Positions 8,516 to 17,741 of a stretch of DNA of 57,823 nt are shown piece after piece. The notes beneath the pieces are model-generated. The model was given only the letters and a program-made list of their open reading frames with translations, did no database searches and had not been told where the DNA came from. Each line of letters starts with the position of its first letter. The first letter of the stretch is position 1. The translations under genes were made by a program, and so were the position numbers. This stretch comes from Porticoccus sp965660005. GTDB taxonomy: Bacteria > Pseudomonadota > Gammaproteobacteria > Pseudomonadales > Porticoccaceae. The stretch covers positions 1 through 57,823 of the forward strand of contig NZ_CBFHYF010000009.1 of NCBI RefSeq assembly GCF_965660005.1, given 5' to 3'.

Positions 8516-8796
8516 GTCGCTCAATTGTGCACTCCAGAATGGTGGTTCAGTATAATCACAGTCTAGCGCAACCCGATCGGAAAACGCATTGCACCAGATC
8601 AATTTACTGTCGTCCTGAGCAGGATCAGTATGGCCCGGAAATCATTGGTGTGGGTGAGTGTCAGGGTGCGAGGATCCAGTTTAGTGATACTCATGCCCGG
8701 GCCTGAATGGGGACTCGATACCCGCCGATCATCCCACTGGCGTCCGGTCGGTGAAAGTGGATAATCAGGCGCTGCGTCGTGGATCGGAGAAACAGC

Positions 8797-9372
8797 TTGT
8801 CAGATAAACAGTACATCACTGCCCAGCAACTGCTGGATGATGCCTTCAGGCTCGGTTTGCAGGTACTCGACAGTGGTTTTCGGCCGCACTTTATCATTGG
8901 TATCTGGCGGGGAGGGGCCCCGGTGGGTATCGCGGTTCAGGAGCTGCTGGCCTATTTTGGTGTGGAGACGGATCACATCGCCGTCCGCACGTCTTTTTAC
9001 ACAGCGCCCGGCGAACGGGCCAGGGCGGTCCGGGTGCATGGCCTGGGCTATGTGATCGACCATATCCGCAAGGCCGATTCACTGCTGATTGTGGATGATG
9101 TTTACGATACCGGACTGAGCCTGCAACGGATTGTGTCGGATATCCGGCAGGACTGTGGCGAGAGCCCGCCGGAAATTCGTCTGGCGACCCCCTATTTCAA
9201 ACCGGCCAATAACCGCACTGACCGGGTGCCGGATTATTACCTGCACGAGACGGACCGATGGCTGGTGTTCCCCCACGAACTGGCGGGGCTGTCAGCGCAG
9301 GAGTTGCTGAAACACAAACCCGGTATCGACGCTCTGCGGCAGAAACTCGAGGGCATGGAGGAGAGGAACTAG
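8797..9372 (+). CDS. Phosphoribosyltransferase (hypoxanthine-type)
   Basis: A 191-residue type I phosphoribosyltransferase. The PRPP-binding loop LLIVDDVYDTGLSL is textbook, and HFIIGIWRGGAPVG supplies the second PPi-binding segment. This group is usually annotated as hypoxanthine or xanthine phosphoribosyltransferase in purine salvage; the exact base cannot be told. TTG at 8797 is preferred because CGGAGA (8785-8790) precedes it by 6 nt; a GTG at 8779 is the alternative. It is divergent from moaC and convergent with mvaB, with which it shares a CTAG that provides both stop codons. Confidence 0.85.
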   Translation: MSDKQYITAQQLLDDAFRLGLQVLDSGFRPHFIIGIWRGGAPVGIAVQELLAYFGVETDHIAVRTSFYTAPGERARAVRVHGLGYVIDHIRKADSLLIVDDVYDTGLSLQRIVSDIRQDCGESPPEIRLATPYFKPANNRTDRVPDYYLHETDRWLVFPHELAGLSAQELLKHKPGIDALRQKLEGMEERN

Positions 9373-10268
9373 CGTTTCGCCAGTGCTCTGGCCACTTTCG
9401 AGCTGGTTTTCCGACCCAACTGGTCACTGATATACGAGCCTGCCGCGATGATTCTATCCAGATCGACCCCGTGCTCTATTCCGAGGCCGTCCAGCATGTA
9501 GACCAGGTCTTCTGTGGCCACATTGCCCGATGCCCCTCTGGCGTAGGGGCAACCACCCAGCCCCGCCACGGAACTGTCCACCACAGCCACACCCAGTTGC
9601 AACGCAACGAAGATATTGACCAGTGCCTGACCGTAGGTGTCATGGCAATGCACGGCCAATTGCGAGATCGGAACCACCTCGCTGACTGCTTCAATTACCC
9701 GGCTGATACTGGCGGCTGTGCCCACGCCCGTGGTGTCCCCGAGGGAAATTTCGTAACACCCCATCTGCGACAGCTTGTCGGCCACCTGCGTTACCCGCGT
9801 CACCGGTACCGCCCCCTCGTAGGGGCAGCCCGCGATACAGGAGATATAACCGCGCACCCTCAGGTTCGCAGCCCTGGCAGCATCCATGACCGGGGCAAAC
9901 CGCTCCAGGCTCTCTGCGATCGAGCAGTTGATGTTCTTCTGGCTGAAGGTTTCCGAGGCGGCGGCAAAGATGGCCACCTCGCTGACTCCCGCAGCCAGGG
10001 CGCGTTCCAGACCGGCCAGATTAGGGGTCAGCGCCGCATAGACGGTGTCCGGTTGACGTTCGATTCCCTGAAACACCTGTACAGTGTCTGCCATCTGCGG
10101 CACCCAGCGCGGATTGACGAGGCTGCCTGCTTCAATATAGCGAAGCCCGGCCCCGGCAAGTTGCCGGATCAGTTCGATTTTGACCGCTGTGCTGACTGGC
10201 TGGGGTTCATTCTGCAAACCATCTCGCGGACCGACTTCGACTATGCGAACTTTTTTGGGCAGAGCCAT
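9369..10268 (-). CDS. mvaB: Hydroxymethylglutaryl-CoA lyase
   Basis: A 299-residue HMG-CoA lyase, cleaving 3-hydroxy-3-methylglutaryl-CoA to acetyl-CoA and acetoacetate, the last step of leucine breakdown. N-terminal VGPRDGLQNE, the metal-binding AVHCHDTYGQAL and the loop with catalytic Cys, GLGGCPYARGASGNVATEDL, are all intact. It is cytoplasmic and of normal length. The usual leucine-pathway partners (isovaleryl-CoA dehydrogenase, methylcrotonyl-CoA carboxylase) are not adjacent, so the gene is separated from its pathway here. Confidence 0.95.
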   Translation of the reverse strand: MALPKKVRIVEVGPRDGLQNEPQPVSTAVKIELIRQLAGAGLRYIEAGSLVNPRWVPQMADTVQVFQGIERQPDTVYAALTPNLAGLERALAAGVSEVAIFAAASETFSQKNINCSIAESLERFAPVMDAARAANLRVRGYISCIAGCPYEGAVPVTRVTQVADKLSQMGCYEISLGDTTGVGTAASISRVIEAVSEVVPISQLAVHCHDTYGQALVNIFVALQLGVAVVDSSVAGLGGCPYARGASGNVATEDLVYMLDGLGIEHGVDLDRIIAAGSYISDQLGRKTSSKVARALAKR

Positions 10269-10597
10269 GGGTTATCTGTGTCCTCTGTCTCAATGTTTGC
10301 CGCATATGCCAATGCCTGCGTTTGCCAACGGGTGAGGCTTTATATGGCGATATAACGGCGTGCCGGGCCATTGTACGACAACCACCGGGATAACACCGAG
10401 TCCTGTGGATTGACAGTGGTAGCTGCTGGGATTCGGATTGGATATGAGAGGGGTTGCCTGGTCGGTTGCTGAGAATATTTCTCCGATATCGCTATCGATA
10501 ACAGTCGGGAATTTAATTTTGCAATTGCGAATCACTATCATTATGATTCTCTTTTTTAGTGTTCCAGCCGCAAAACAGAAAAAACTGGGGGAGAATG
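10269..10597. other. Intergenic region between mvaB and the TonB receptor
   Basis: This 329-nt divergent region holds no recognisable gene. Its right end contains the Fur-box promoter annotated separately and a GGGGGAG ribosome-binding site (10587-10593). The mvaB promoter should lie in the left part, but I see no clear -10/-35 pair. Confidence 0.6.
10519..10547 (+). promoter_or_regulatory. Promoter with overlapping Fur box (iron-regulated)
   Basis: TTGCAA (10519-10524) and TATGAT (10542-10547), 17 nt apart, form a good sigma70 promoter. Positions 10527-10545 match the 19-bp Fur consensus at 13 of 19 positions, including an uninterrupted ATCATTAT (10537-10544). The box covers the spacer and most of the -10, where bound Fe-Fur would block RNA polymerase. 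The downstream gene is a siderophore receptor, which supports iron repression. Confidence 0.75.
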
Positions 10598-12727
10598 ATG
10601 CGTATCACAGTGAACAGGTATTGGCAGCCATGTGTGCTTGCTGCCGCCATCGCCTTTGTCAATGGTGCCTATGGTGAAGAGACCACAGAGGCCCGGGAGG
10701 AGAACGAAACCCCCACCGTTGAGCTGGTGGAGGTGAGGGCGGTGCAACCCGGTACCGACTACAGTGTGCCCGCCATGAATACAGCCACCAAGTTCGGTCT
10801 GTCTGCTTTTGAAACCCCGCAATCGGTTTCGGTGATCACACGCGCCCAGATTGATGATTTCGAACTGGATAACATGAATGACGTGCTGTCGCTCACGACG
10901 GGTATCAATGTGGAGTCGGTGGAAACCGACCGCACCTACTACACTGCGCGGGGTTTTGACATTACCAATTTTCAATACGATGGCATGGGTCTCCAGGTGC
11001 CCGACGGCAATATCAGTGGGGATATCGACACGTATGCCTTCGAACGGGTTGAAGTGGTGCGCGGTCCCAATGGCCTGATGACCGGTGCGGGCAACCCCTC
11101 TGCCACGGTTAACATGATAAGAAAACGTCCCACCGATGACCTGCAGATCCGGACATCAATGAGCGCCGGCTCCCGTGATCACACCCGCGTTGAGAGCGAT
11201 ATCTCCGGACGCCTGGGCGAGCGGGTGAGGGGTCGTTTTGTCACTGCCTGGCAGGATAACGAGTCTCACCTAGACCGTTACGCCCACGAGAAGTCACTGG
11301 TCTATGGTGTGGTGAATGTGGAAATTACCGATGCCACTTTACTGACCCTTGGTTACACCTGGCAGAGAAACAACTAGGACAGCCCCATGTGGGGCGCACT
11401 GCCGCTGTTGTACAGTGATGGCTCGGAGGTCAGCGTCGATCGCAGTACCAGTACCGCCTCGGATTGGGCAGGCTGGATTTCCAAGGAAGCGCAGGCCTTT
11501 GCCGAAGTGGTCCACGACCTGGGCAATGGTTGGCAGCTTAAAGGCACTTATACCTACATCAAGCACAACGAGGATGCCGATCTGTTCTATGCCTTTGGCA
11601 CGCCGGACCGTGAGACCGGACTCGGCCTGTATGGCTATGGCAGCGATTACACCGAACACAACACCATGGATCTGTTCGATGTCTATGTCAGTGGCCAGTA
11701 CCCGTTGGCCGGCCGCGAACACGATCTGGTGCTGGGGTACAGTTGGTCCGAAAGTGTGGTGGACAACTTTTCCTTCATGGATGATGACTTTCCCGCTATG
11801 CCGGATTTCCGCACCTGGAACGGTTCCGGTATTAACATAAACCTGCGAGACATCGTGCGGGGCGGCGCTGATTACAAAGACCGACAACGGTCCATCTACG
11901 GTGCTACTCGCCTGTCTGTTACCGACAAGCTGAAGGTATTGCTGGGTGCGCGGGTTACTGATTGGGATACCACCGGCGAGTCATATGGTGTGTCCCAGGA
12001 CTCGAAATACTCCGGTGTCACCACGCCCTACGCCGGCGTGGTCTACCAGCTTCTGGATCACGTCGCCCTTTACGCCAGTTACACGGACATCTTCACCCAG
12101 CAGACCGAAGAGGATATCAATGGCAGTCGCCTCGACCCACTGGAAGGTCGCAGTTACGAAGTGGGTGTGAAAAGCGAGCTGATGGATGGCCGTTTGTTGC
12201 TGTCGGTGGCGGCATTCGATATTGAACAGGAGAATCTGGCGGTATCTGGTGGGTTCAATCCGATGACCGGTGATGAATACTATGAAAGCTCGGATGGTAT
12301 TTCCAGCCAGGGCTTCGAAATCGAACTGGTGGGCGAAGTCACGCGAGGTTGGGACGTCATGGTCGGCTATACCAATTTCGATATGGACGCCAGTCAGCAG
12401 GCTGATGAAAACGTGATTCGTTTTACCCCGGACAAAACCTTCAGGCTGGCCAGCAGCTACCGTCTGCTCTGGCTGCCCGCTCTAAAAATGGGGGTGAGTG
12501 TCAAATGGCAGGATGAGACATCACGAGTGGACGGTGGTGCCGAAGCGACTCAGGACAGCTACAAGCTGGTGGACCTGTTTGCCAACTACGACCTGAGAGA
12601 CAACCTGAGTCTGAGTCTCAACGTCAAAAATGTCACCGATGAGAAATATTTCACCAGCTTGTATTGGGCGCAGAGTTACTACGGAGCCCCGGCTATGGCC
12701 ACGGCCTCTATTAACTGGCGCTACTGA
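10598..12727 (+). pseudogene. TonB-dependent siderophore receptor, interrupted by in-frame TAG
   Basis: One continuous 709-codon frame encodes an outer-membrane siderophore receptor with a signal peptide (cleavage near AYG/EE). The plug domain includes FETPQSVSVITRAQI, TRGF-like YYTARGFDI and VEVVRGPNGLMTGAGNPSATVNMIRKRP, and the beta-barrel ends in ASINWRY. A TAG at 11375-11377 (codon 260) splits it in the same frame: YTWQRNN[TAG]DSPMWG. The receptor homology continues directly across, so a single substitution (for example CAG to TAG) explains it. The downstream ATG at 11387 could not yield a working receptor, as it lacks signal and plug. Start ATG 10598 follows GGGGGAG; ATG 10595 is also possible. 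The gene is under the Fur-box promoter and leads a receptor-membrane-PepSY operon. Confidence 0.88.
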
Positions 12728-12742
12728 TTGCGGGGACGGCTG

Positions 12743-13333
12743 GTGAATTCCTGGTTTATAGCCTCCGTATCGCCAATGGCACTGTTGTTGGCGGGACTGC
12801 TTTCCACGGCAGGGATGATCCTGCTGTATGGGTGTTGGCAGCGCAAAGTGCATCCCATCTGGCACTGGGTTGCCTGGGCAACAATCGCGCTGTCCATTTT
12901 GCCCTGGCAGCAGGCCCTCGGTTTCGACCGTGGCGTTGCGGTGGCACCTCTATGGTTGGTACTGGTGGCGTTCCTTCTCATTGCAGGTGGGGCGAGCTAG
13001 CGGGAAGCACTGCGGCCGGCTGTTATCCGCACCGGTAAAACCCGTCCGGGTAGACAGATATCCTGGGGCCGTCGATCGCTGCGCTGGTTGCTGGCCGGGC
13101 CATTGTCGCTGTTGGCGGTCACTGTGCTGGTGATGAGCTGGTTTGCCCATTCGCACTGGAATGACGCCAATCGCCTGGTGGGTGCTGCGCTATTGCTGGT
13201 AATTCTATGGCCGCTGGCCATGGTGTGGAGCATTGCCGACCCCCGGTTATGGCGACCACTATTGGTCAGTGTTGTAGCGCTGATATTGGGTGGTTGTCTG
13301 CTGCTATACAGAACAGGGGGTTGGTTATGGTAA
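12743..13333 (+). pseudogene. Small polytopic membrane protein of iron-uptake operon, interrupted by in-frame TAG
   Basis: A 196-codon frame of hydrophobic helices lies between the receptor and the PepSY gene, where DUF3325/DUF3649-like small membrane proteins are commonly found. It is split by TAG at 12998-13000 (codon 86), giving GGAS[TAG]REALRPAVIRTG. The reading frame stays open and hydrophobic to TAA at 13333. The second half has no credible start of its own: the first candidate is a TTG at about 13088 with no ribosome-binding site. GTG 12743 is chosen because GGGGA (12732-12736) precedes it. I cannot exclude that the two halves were once separate genes. The end overlaps the PepSY start by 7 nt. 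Confidence 0.6.
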
Positions 13334-14823
13334 CGGAAAATCGAGCCCGTTCGAGGTTCGTAAAAATCGCTCTAAGTGGTCATTCTGGGTTAGGCTTGGC
13401 ACTATCGGCACTGCTGTATATCGTGGTGTTCAGTGGCACCGTGGCGGTGTTTTATCCCGAGTTTGAACGCTGGGAACAGCCCGTTGTGGAGGAGTTTACC
13501 GAGTGGCAGCCGGGTGCCATCAGCCGTGCCGTCAACGCCATTATGGAGCGGGAGGCGTTGCGAACGGACGAACCGCCCGACCACCTGTTTATTGCCTTGC
13601 CCTATGCTGATATGCCGCGTTTTGCCGTGTATGCCGGCGAAACCGGGGCTTTTGCAGATCCATCCGGGCGGCTCGGTGAGCCAGTCAATCATGAGTGGAC
13701 CCATTTTCTCACCAACCTGCACCTGCGACTGACTCTTCCCTCCGTGTGGGGGTTGACCCTGGTGGGCGTCCTCGGCGTGGGGCTGGCAGCGCTGGTGATA
13801 GGCAGCATCCTGGCTCACCCCAATTTGATAAAAGATGCCTTTTCCCTCCGCTGGTCCGGATCGGCCCGGTTGCGATTGGCAGATGTGCACAATCGTCTGG
13901 GTGTCTGGAGTAGCCCGTTTGCGTTGGCCCTGGCCATCACCGGCGCGGTGATCGGTTTGTCACAGGTGCTCGGTTTTGTCGTCGCCACTCTGTTCTTTGA
14001 GGGCGACACGGACGCTGCCACTGCATCGCTGTTTCTTCCTGATCCAAAACCGACCGGTGAAGCCGCGCCACTGGCGAATGTGTCGGTCGCCCTTGAGACC
14101 GTCCGGGCCATTAGCCCGGAGATGAAGCCCAATATGATTATTGTCCACGAACCGGGTACGACCGCCCAGCAGACAGAAGTGGGTGCCCTGGTGCCGGGTC
14201 GTCTGGTCTGGAGTGAATTTTATGCATTGGACGCCGAAGGCCAGCTGTTGGAGAGTGCTGGCTGGTCTGATGGGGAACCCGGTGTTCAGATCTATGCGTC
14301 GATATTTCGCCTGCATTTTGGCCACTTTGGCGGTTTGCCGGTGCAATTGCTCTACCTGTTGCTGGGGGCTGGTCTCTGTGTCTGTGTCGCCGCCGGCTGC
14401 AATATCTGGCTGTTGCGGCAACGGCAGAGAGGCATGCCATACCCCCGTCTGGAAGGAGTCTGGGTGGCGGTCGTGTGGGGGACTCCGCTGGTGTTGACCC
14501 TGTCGACTATCGGTTGGCTTGGTCTGGGTTGGGAGCCAATTTATATCTTCTGGGGCGGTTTGTTGCTGAGTCTGGTCGCGTCCGCAGCGGGTGGAGATAG
14601 AGCCTGCCTTGCAGTGGGTTTCAAGGCACTGCTGGCAGTGGCCTTGGTGCTGCTGTCGCTGCATGCTGCCCTGTTTGGTCTTGATTCCATTGGCCCCGCC
14701 GCTCGGCTGATTAACGGGTTGCTGTTGATTTCAGTGCTGTTGGTGTCCTTGCGAGTGTGGCTGGAGATACGATGGATTAGCCATGGTATGCCAACGCACC
14801 TGTCCGAAAGAAGTAGTCGTTAA
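13327..14823 (+). CDS. PepSY-associated TM helix protein (PiuB-like)
   Basis: A 498-residue inner-membrane protein of the PepSY-TM family, often found with siderophore receptors and thought to act in reduction or release of iron at the inner membrane. It opens with GHSGLGLALSALLYIVVFSGT and a helix leading to FYPEFERWEQP. It then has the conserved LHLRLTLPSVWGLTLVGVLG and, after a cytoplasmic loop, ADVHNRLGVWSSPFALALAITG with family histidines. Several further helices follow to the C-terminus. ATG 13327 lies 7 nt inside the preceding gene, suggesting coupling. Of the three genes in this iron locus it is the only one without a stop mutation. Confidence 0.87.
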   Translation: MVTENRARSRFVKIALSGHSGLGLALSALLYIVVFSGTVAVFYPEFERWEQPVVEEFTEWQPGAISRAVNAIMEREALRTDEPPDHLFIALPYADMPRFAVYAGETGAFADPSGRLGEPVNHEWTHFLTNLHLRLTLPSVWGLTLVGVLGVGLAALVIGSILAHPNLIKDAFSLRWSGSARLRLADVHNRLGVWSSPFALALAITGAVIGLSQVLGFVVATLFFEGDTDAATASLFLPDPKPTGEAAPLANVSVALETVRAISPEMKPNMIIVHEPGTTAQQTEVGALVPGRLVWSEFYALDAEGQLLESAGWSDGEPGVQIYASIFRLHFGHFGGLPVQLLYLLLGAGLCVCVAAGCNIWLLRQRQRGMPYPRLEGVWVAVVWGTPLVLTLSTIGWLGLGWEPIYIFWGGLLLSLVASAAGGDRACLAVGFKALLAVALVLLSLHAALFGLDSIGPAARLINGLLLISVLLVSLRVWLEIRWISHGMPTHLSERSSR

Positions 14824-15227
14824 ACGATCGATTAATCGATCGGCCGGTGCTTCTGGTAGCACGGTTTCCGATAACTTCCCCACCATAAAAAACCGGATGG
14901 CTGGCTCAGTCAGCTTTTGTTGGTGATGGCAGCTACCAGCAAAGGTCGAAATTTTCAGAAGAACGAACTGGATTGAGTCATCCCTCCGTTCGAATCCGCT
15001 CTGGTTGAGGGGGCGTTGCATCGGGCATAGCCATTTGGCGTTTGACCTTCTGAAATACCTGCCCACTGTTTGTTATCCCGCGGACGGCCTCGACAATACC
15101 GACTTTTTTGGGCAGGATCACAGTGATTCAGCCAGCCTTTGTGAACACAGGGTTCCAGCCTTACTGACTGTGTCGGAACAGGGGGCGCTGCTACAGCAGG
15201 TATTTGCTAAAAATAGTGGAGAAATTC
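14824..15227. other. 404-nt intergenic region without a recognised gene
   Basis: Between the PepSY gene and the yajD remnant I see no gene I can name. It begins with a perfect 18-bp palindrome (annotated separately). A frame through about 15005-15227 is open but resembles nothing I recognise and lacks a good start. The right end contains the yajD ribosome-binding site GGAGA (15218-15222). Confidence 0.5.
14825..14842. repeat. Perfect 18-bp palindrome
   Basis: CGATCGATTAATCGATCG reads the same on both strands, starting 1 nt after the PepSY stop codon. With no T-run and no loop it is not a standard terminator. It could be an operator or recombination site, or chance. Confidence 0.7.
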
Positions 15228-15320
15228 ATGTCATCGGACAAGCTCGACAAGGCGGTAGCCGATGCCCGGATGGCACGAGACCAGCGGGAGAAGGGCTATC
15301 GCGAACAGGCCCTGAGGGTA
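15228..15320 (+). pseudogene. yajD: yajD (HNH nuclease family) remnant, first 31 codons
   Basis: The frame starts at ATG 15228 after a good GGAGA site and ends its family match with KGYREQALRV. In YajD-type HNH nucleases this is followed by YPWVCGRC and the HNH zinc motif. Here the sequence changes abruptly after GTA (15318-15320) into the antisense of the neighbouring M14 peptidase gene. The frame then runs on to a stop at 15455 as a chimera with no HNH residues. About 80 C-terminal residues, including all catalytic and zinc ligands, are missing. A deletion joining two convergent genes explains it. Confidence 0.75.
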
Positions 15321-16050
15321 CGCCGATCACCTGTCCGGCCAGCATTTGCGGATCCAGATCGTAGAGCGTACGGCGGACAATTTCGATGCCGTTCAGCTCA
15401 TCGCCATGAATCGCTCCGGTCAGACACAGGGATGGACCGGGCTTTGAACCGTTGACAACCAGTACGGGGGTGGATTGGGACAATCCGGCAATCTGCATGC
15501 CCGACGACCAGGAGAGCCGGGTCGAGGTGCCGGGCATGATTTCTGTGCCGAGCAGCGTAATCGCTCCGGCAACTTCGCCTGTGGGCTCCGTATCAGGTTC
15601 ACTGGTGGCTTCAGTAGCAGATGCCTGGTCGTCGACGGTTTGAGTATCTTCATCGGACATTTCGGCTATATCGTCCGTCAGGGTTTGTGGCGCTGGCTCT
15701 GGCTCTTCGATCTCGCTGGCGGGTGTCTCCGGTGAAAAGGATTGAACACCCGGCGGGGGTGCCAGCTCTTTCAAGTCAATGTGGGGAGCAATTTTGGTTT
15801 TTTTTGGCGCGAGTACTGGCGTCGCCAGGGCGTCAGGCTTATCGGAGTGGGTTGCCTTTAAAGTGTTGTCGCTTTTTTTTCGCAGGGGCCTGGAGGATTC
15901 AATATCCTCAACATTTTCATCATCAGTAGTTTCTGTTTCGGGCTCTTCGAATTCCAGTTGGCTCTCTGCCAGAGCGAGCGTAGATGGCAGGCAATACAGT
16001 AGGCAGACCAGTACCATACGGGGTGCCAGTCTGGAGAAATGTTGAATCAT
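15319..16050 (-). pseudogene. M14-type succinylglutamate desuccinylase/aspartoacylase-like protein, 3' end deleted
   Basis: A signal peptide (MIQHFSRLAPRMVL then hydrophobic, cleavage near ALA/ES) is followed by a roughly 130-residue acidic, Pro/Thr-rich linker. The start of a zinc carboxypeptidase-like domain follows: LCLTGAIHGDELNGIEIVRR holds the H-x-x-E zinc ligands. Homology ends at GQVIGVP, where the remaining substrate-binding residues and third ligand should follow. After about 15319 the sequence belongs to yajD on the other strand. The frame continues to TGA at 15226 with unrelated residues. ATG 16050 overlaps the ABC ATPase stop by 4 bp, so it was the last gene of the transporter operon, possibly processing imported peptides. 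Confidence 0.75.
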
Positions 16051-17741
16051 GAGCATGGCGGTTCCGTTTCAGGTGTTTCAGTGGTCAGTGCCCCGCCAGA
16101 TCGTGTCTGCAGGAAAGCCTCATTCAGTCTTGGCACGGCATCCAGCAGGGCTCTGGTGTGATGATTTTGCGGGTTTGCCATAACAGCTGCTGTGCGACCT
16201 GTCTCAACAAGACGTGCTTTATGCATCACCGCCATCCGGTCTGCCAGATAATCCACAACACCCATATTGTGGGTGATAAATAACATACCGATACCATCCT
16301 CATCCACCAGTTGTCTGAGTAAACGGAGTATGCCGGCCTGAACGGAGACATCGAGAGCCGAGGTGATCTCATCACACAGGATAAAGCGGGGCTCGAGCAC
16401 CAGCGCTCTGGCGATAGCCAGCCGCTGACGCTGCCCGCCGGAAAACTCGTGGGGGTAACGCCACAGGCTGTCGGCTGGCATCTCCACGCGCTCAAGAAAC
16501 CGGACAGCCCGTTGGGTGCGTTCCCTGTCATCCCGGCCAATGCCGTGAACCCGCATGGGCTCTATCAGTGATGTGTGAATCGGCAGCCTGGGATTGAGAC
16601 TGGAGCCGGGGTCCTGAAACACCACCTGCATGCGCCGCCGCAGGGGCCGCATGTCAGCGCGACCGAGGTGAGTGATGTCCTGTCCCTCCAGGTGAATGCT
16701 GCCAGTGGTTGCTGCCTGCAAGCGCAGTAACGCCCGCCCCAGCGTCGTTTTACCGCAACCGGATTCGCCCACCAGCGCCAGTACTTCCCCGGCATTGACC
16801 TGGAGCGAGACCTGATCGACCGCATGAAAGTGATCGACAACCCGCCGCATCAGGCCCTGGCGTATCGGGAAGTAAACCGAGAGATTGTCCGCTGCCAGTA
16901 AAGTCTGTGCGGAGACTGGTGGCCGGGGCGTTCGGGGCAGTCGCTCCGGCAATGCGGCAATCAGGCTGCGGGTATAGGCATGTTGCGGATTGCTCAGCAC
17001 ATCAAAAGTTTTGCCGCTCTCGACCAGTTCGCCATGTCGCATGACCCCGACCGTGTCAGCTATCTGGGCCACCACTCCGAAATCGTGGGTGATAAATAAC
17101 ATGCCCATGCCATAGCGGGTCTGTAACTCACGCATCAGTTTGAGGATTTCTGCCTGTACTGTGACATCCAATGCGGTGGTGGGCTCATCGGCAATCAACA
17201 GGGCCGGTTCACAGATCAGTGCCATGGCAATCATCACCCTTTGCCGCTGGCCGCCGGACAGGCAATGGGGATACTCGAGAATGCGGTTGGCAGGATCGGG
17301 AATCAGCACTTCTTTCAGAGCCGTCAGAATCCGCTCATGTCTGGCCTCTGCGTTCAGGTCCGGCCGGTGTATCTGAAGCACTTCTTCAAGTTGGTCGCCA
17401 ATGGTCAGCACTGGATTCAGCGAGGTCATGGGTTCCTGAAAAATCATGCCAATGCGTCGCCCGCGGATATTGCGTAGTTGTTCAGCACTGGCGTTGAGTG
17501 GTTCGAGGGTCTCTGCGCCCGGTTCGTGCAGACATACCTTGCCGGCAGGGTGACGAAAATGGCCATCGGGTAATAGCCCCATGATCGAGAGAGCAGTCAC
17601 GGATTTACCACTGCCGGATTCGCCCACCAGACAATAGGTTTCACCGGCATTCACCGTCAGGCTGATGCCGTTGACGGCCCGCAGCCAGTTGTCGGCTTCG
17701 CCCAGTTCAGTGATCAGCGATTCGACCTCGAGCAACTTCAC
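16047..17741 (-). CDS. Peptide ABC transporter ATPase, two fused nucleotide-binding domains
   Basis: A 564-residue tandem ATPase of the Dpp/Opp/Yej type. Domain 1 has Walker A GESGSGKS, signature LSGGQRQRV and Walker B LLIADEPTTALD. Domain 2 has GESGCGKT, FSGGQRQRL and FILCDEITSALD. Both sites look catalytically complete, so one polypeptide can form the ATPase pair, as in YejF. The GTG at 17741 overlaps the permease stop by 4 bp and starts directly before the first conserved strand; the longer frame upstream is shadow. It energises uptake of oligopeptides or related solutes through the two permeases encoded upstream. Confidence 0.93.
   Translation of the reverse strand: MKLLEVESLITELGEADNWLRAVNGISLTVNAGETYCLVGESGSGKSVTALSIMGLLPDGHFRHPAGKVCLHEPGAETLEPLNASAEQLRNIRGRRIGMIFQEPMTSLNPVLTIGDQLEEVLQIHRPDLNAEARHERILTALKEVLIPDPANRILEYPHCLSGGQRQRVMIAMALICEPALLIADEPTTALDVTVQAEILKLMRELQTRYGMGMLFITHDFGVVAQIADTVGVMRHGELVESGKTFDVLSNPQHAYTRSLIAALPERLPRTPRPPVSAQTLLAADNLSVYFPIRQGLMRRVVDHFHAVDQVSLQVNAGEVLALVGESGCGKTTLGRALLRLQAATTGSIHLEGQDITHLGRADMRPLRRRMQVVFQDPGSSLNPRLPIHTSLIEPMRVHGIGRDDRERTQRAVRFLERVEMPADSLWRYPHEFSGGQRQRLAIARALVLEPRFILCDEITSALDVSVQAGILRLLRQLVDEDGIGMLFITHNMGVVDYLADRMAVMHKARLVETGRTAAVMANPQNHHTRALLDAVPRLNEAFLQTRSGGALTTETPETEPPCS

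Noticed and set aside
8599..8694. 31-residue frame on the minus strand upstream of moaC
   Set aside because: It has a methionine start but no recognisable family or clear ribosome-binding site. It may be a leader peptide, but nothing supports it.
9258..10355. Long open frame opposite mvaB
   Set aside because: It is antisense to a fully conserved HMG-CoA lyase, has no family features and reflects codon bias in a GC-rich gene.
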